Origin: JAAUTS01 sp038250235
GTDB taxonomy: Bacteria > Verrucomicrobiota > Verrucomicrobiia > Methylacidiphilales > JAAUTS01
Assembly: GCA_038250235.1 (NCBI GenBank)
Contig: JBBSCO010000099.1
Coordinates: 1-6,763, forward strand
Reading direction: 5' to 3'
DNA: 6,763 nucleotides
Position numbers and translations under genes: made by a program. Numbering within the stretch: the stretch's first letter is position 1; each line of letters begins with the position of its first letter. Shown piece after piece: positions 6,188 to 6,763 of this stretch. The notes under the pieces were generated by a model. That model did no database searches and had not been told where the DNA came from. It saw only the letters and a program-made list of their open reading frames with translations.

Positions 6188-6202
6188 CAGAATTGATGTC
6201 AA
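6175..6202 (-). promoter_or_regulatory. Putative vapBC promoter
   Basis: On the minus strand a consensus -35 TTGACA (6202-6197) is followed after 16 bases by CATGAT (6180-6175), matching four of six positions of TATAAT. The -10 lies inside the palindrome. Start of transcription would be expected about seven bases on, near 6168, which is the A of the vapB ATG. Confidence 0.5.
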
Positions 6203-6229
6203 GATGCTAAACTCGATGTGAATGACAGC

Positions 6230-6250
6230 GTCTGCTGCAAGAGGGCAGAC
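6230..6250. repeat. Short inverted repeat between the NTase-like gene and vapB
   Basis: GTCTGC (6230-6235) pairs with GCAGAC (6245-6250) around a nine-base loop, 24 bases past the stop of the nucleotidyltransferase-like gene. There is no T-run on the minus-strand side, so it is a poor intrinsic terminator. It may be a weak pause or RNA-end structure, or chance. Confidence 0.3.
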
Positions 6251-6274
6251 TCTCAAGATTCTTTCATGCGTTTT

Positions 6275-6763
6275 CTAGAACTTTTTTACGGGCGGCGATT
6301 TTATTCGTTTTGATCGATACCTCACTGAAAGAGTGCCCTCCAGACCTTTGCAGAGATCTTGAAATGTTTTCCGAACACGTTTGTCCAAATGTTCCGCATA
6401 GCTTTTATCAAGCCCACGTTTTTTGATCAGGCGTTGGACATCGCTCAAATCCTGCAAACGGTCGGTGGCCGAAAGATGCGAGGCCAGCTTGCTGTTGATC
6501 AAATTGGCTACAGGATCACCCTTGAGCGAAAAGGATATTTTCCCGGCAGGATGGTGACGATAAACACCGCGAAGCTCGGCAATCTCCCCGGCGGTCAGAT
6601 CTTCCGGGAAAATTTCAATCATCGGCCCGGCCTTGGTTTTCAGAATGGCCGCCGGGTCGGGTTCATCCGGCAAGCCCATTCGCTCTGAATCAATCGATAA
6701 TCTCAAGAGGCCATCCACGGCCTTCTGCCAGTGACGTCGGGATACGACAATACCCACATCAAA
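6275..6763 (-). CDS. Nucleotidyltransferase-fold protein, C-terminal part (hypothetical)
   Basis: The frame is open to the right edge and supplies 162 residues ending in a TAG at 6275; the N-terminus lies outside. A GTG at 6757 could be read as a start, but continuity to the edge makes a partial gene more likely. The segment DPVANLINSKLASHLSATDR with RLQDLSDVQRLIKKRGL after it resembles the tail of small nucleotidyltransferase-fold proteins, in which a 'LIxLKLAS' helix precedes 'RLKDLADVQELIK' and a C-terminal 'AERLDPxVRxKF' helix (here AEHLDKRVRKTF). The edge sequence FDVGIVVSRRHW sits where the metal-binding hDhDh strand would be, with Gly in place of the second Asp. The last 20 residues are basic (SKRIKSPPVKKF). 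Its role is unknown. It lies 106 bases upstream of vapBC on the same strand, but vapB appears to have its own promoter. Confidence 0.6.
   Translation of the reverse strand, partial: FDVGIVVSRRHWQKAVDGLLRLSIDSERMGLPDEPDPAAILKTKAGPMIEIFPEDLTAGEIAELRGVYRHHPAGKISFSLKGDPVANLINSKLASHLSATDRLQDLSDVQRLIKKRGLDKSYAEHLDKRVRKTFQDLCKGLEGTLSVRYRSKRIKSPPVKKF

Overview
This window reads as ordinary bacterial chromosome with a small accessory patch at its right end. Protein resemblances (the sigma factor, the short PEP carboxylase N-terminus, the nucleotidyltransferase-like protein) suggest a member of the Verrucomicrobiota or a related PVC lineage with moderate GC. That placement rests on recalled sequence style only and is tentative.

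Layout, left to right. Positions 1-272 (minus) hold the N-terminal 90 residues of a probable phosphoenolpyruvate carboxylase that runs off the left edge. Divergent from it, 477-1175 (plus) encodes a membrane-anchored HECGH zinc metallopeptidase of the Zn_peptidase_2/YugP type. It converges on a minus-strand sigma-70 family factor (1255-2232), and a single strong hairpin between them can terminate both. Further right, all on the minus strand, are an MsbA-like ABC exporter (2432-4225), biotin synthase BioB (4321-5307), a VapC PIN-domain toxin (5465-5893), its ribbon-helix-helix antitoxin VapB (5890-6168) and the C-terminal part of a nucleotidyltransferase-like protein (6275 to the right edge).

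The metabolic and envelope genes are individually conventional and share no obvious pathway. BioB stands alone, without bioF, bioD, bioA or bioH beside it. The vapBC pair is a self-contained type II toxin-antitoxin module with a four-base ATGA overlap. A perfect 18-bp palindrome sits directly against the vapB start and embeds a plausible -10 box under a consensus TTGACA -35 box. Sampled lines show vapBC to be more GC-rich than the genes on either side, consistent with separate acquisition.

No RNA genes, insertion sequences, CRISPR arrays or origins were seen. No gene-free stretch exceeds about 205 bases. I did not find a convincing undescribed multi-gene system. The points most worth checking are the vapB operator and its possibly leaderless transcript, the degenerate nucleotidyltransferase motif beside the toxin-antitoxin pair, the sigma factor's C-terminal extension, and the repeats upstream of bioB.
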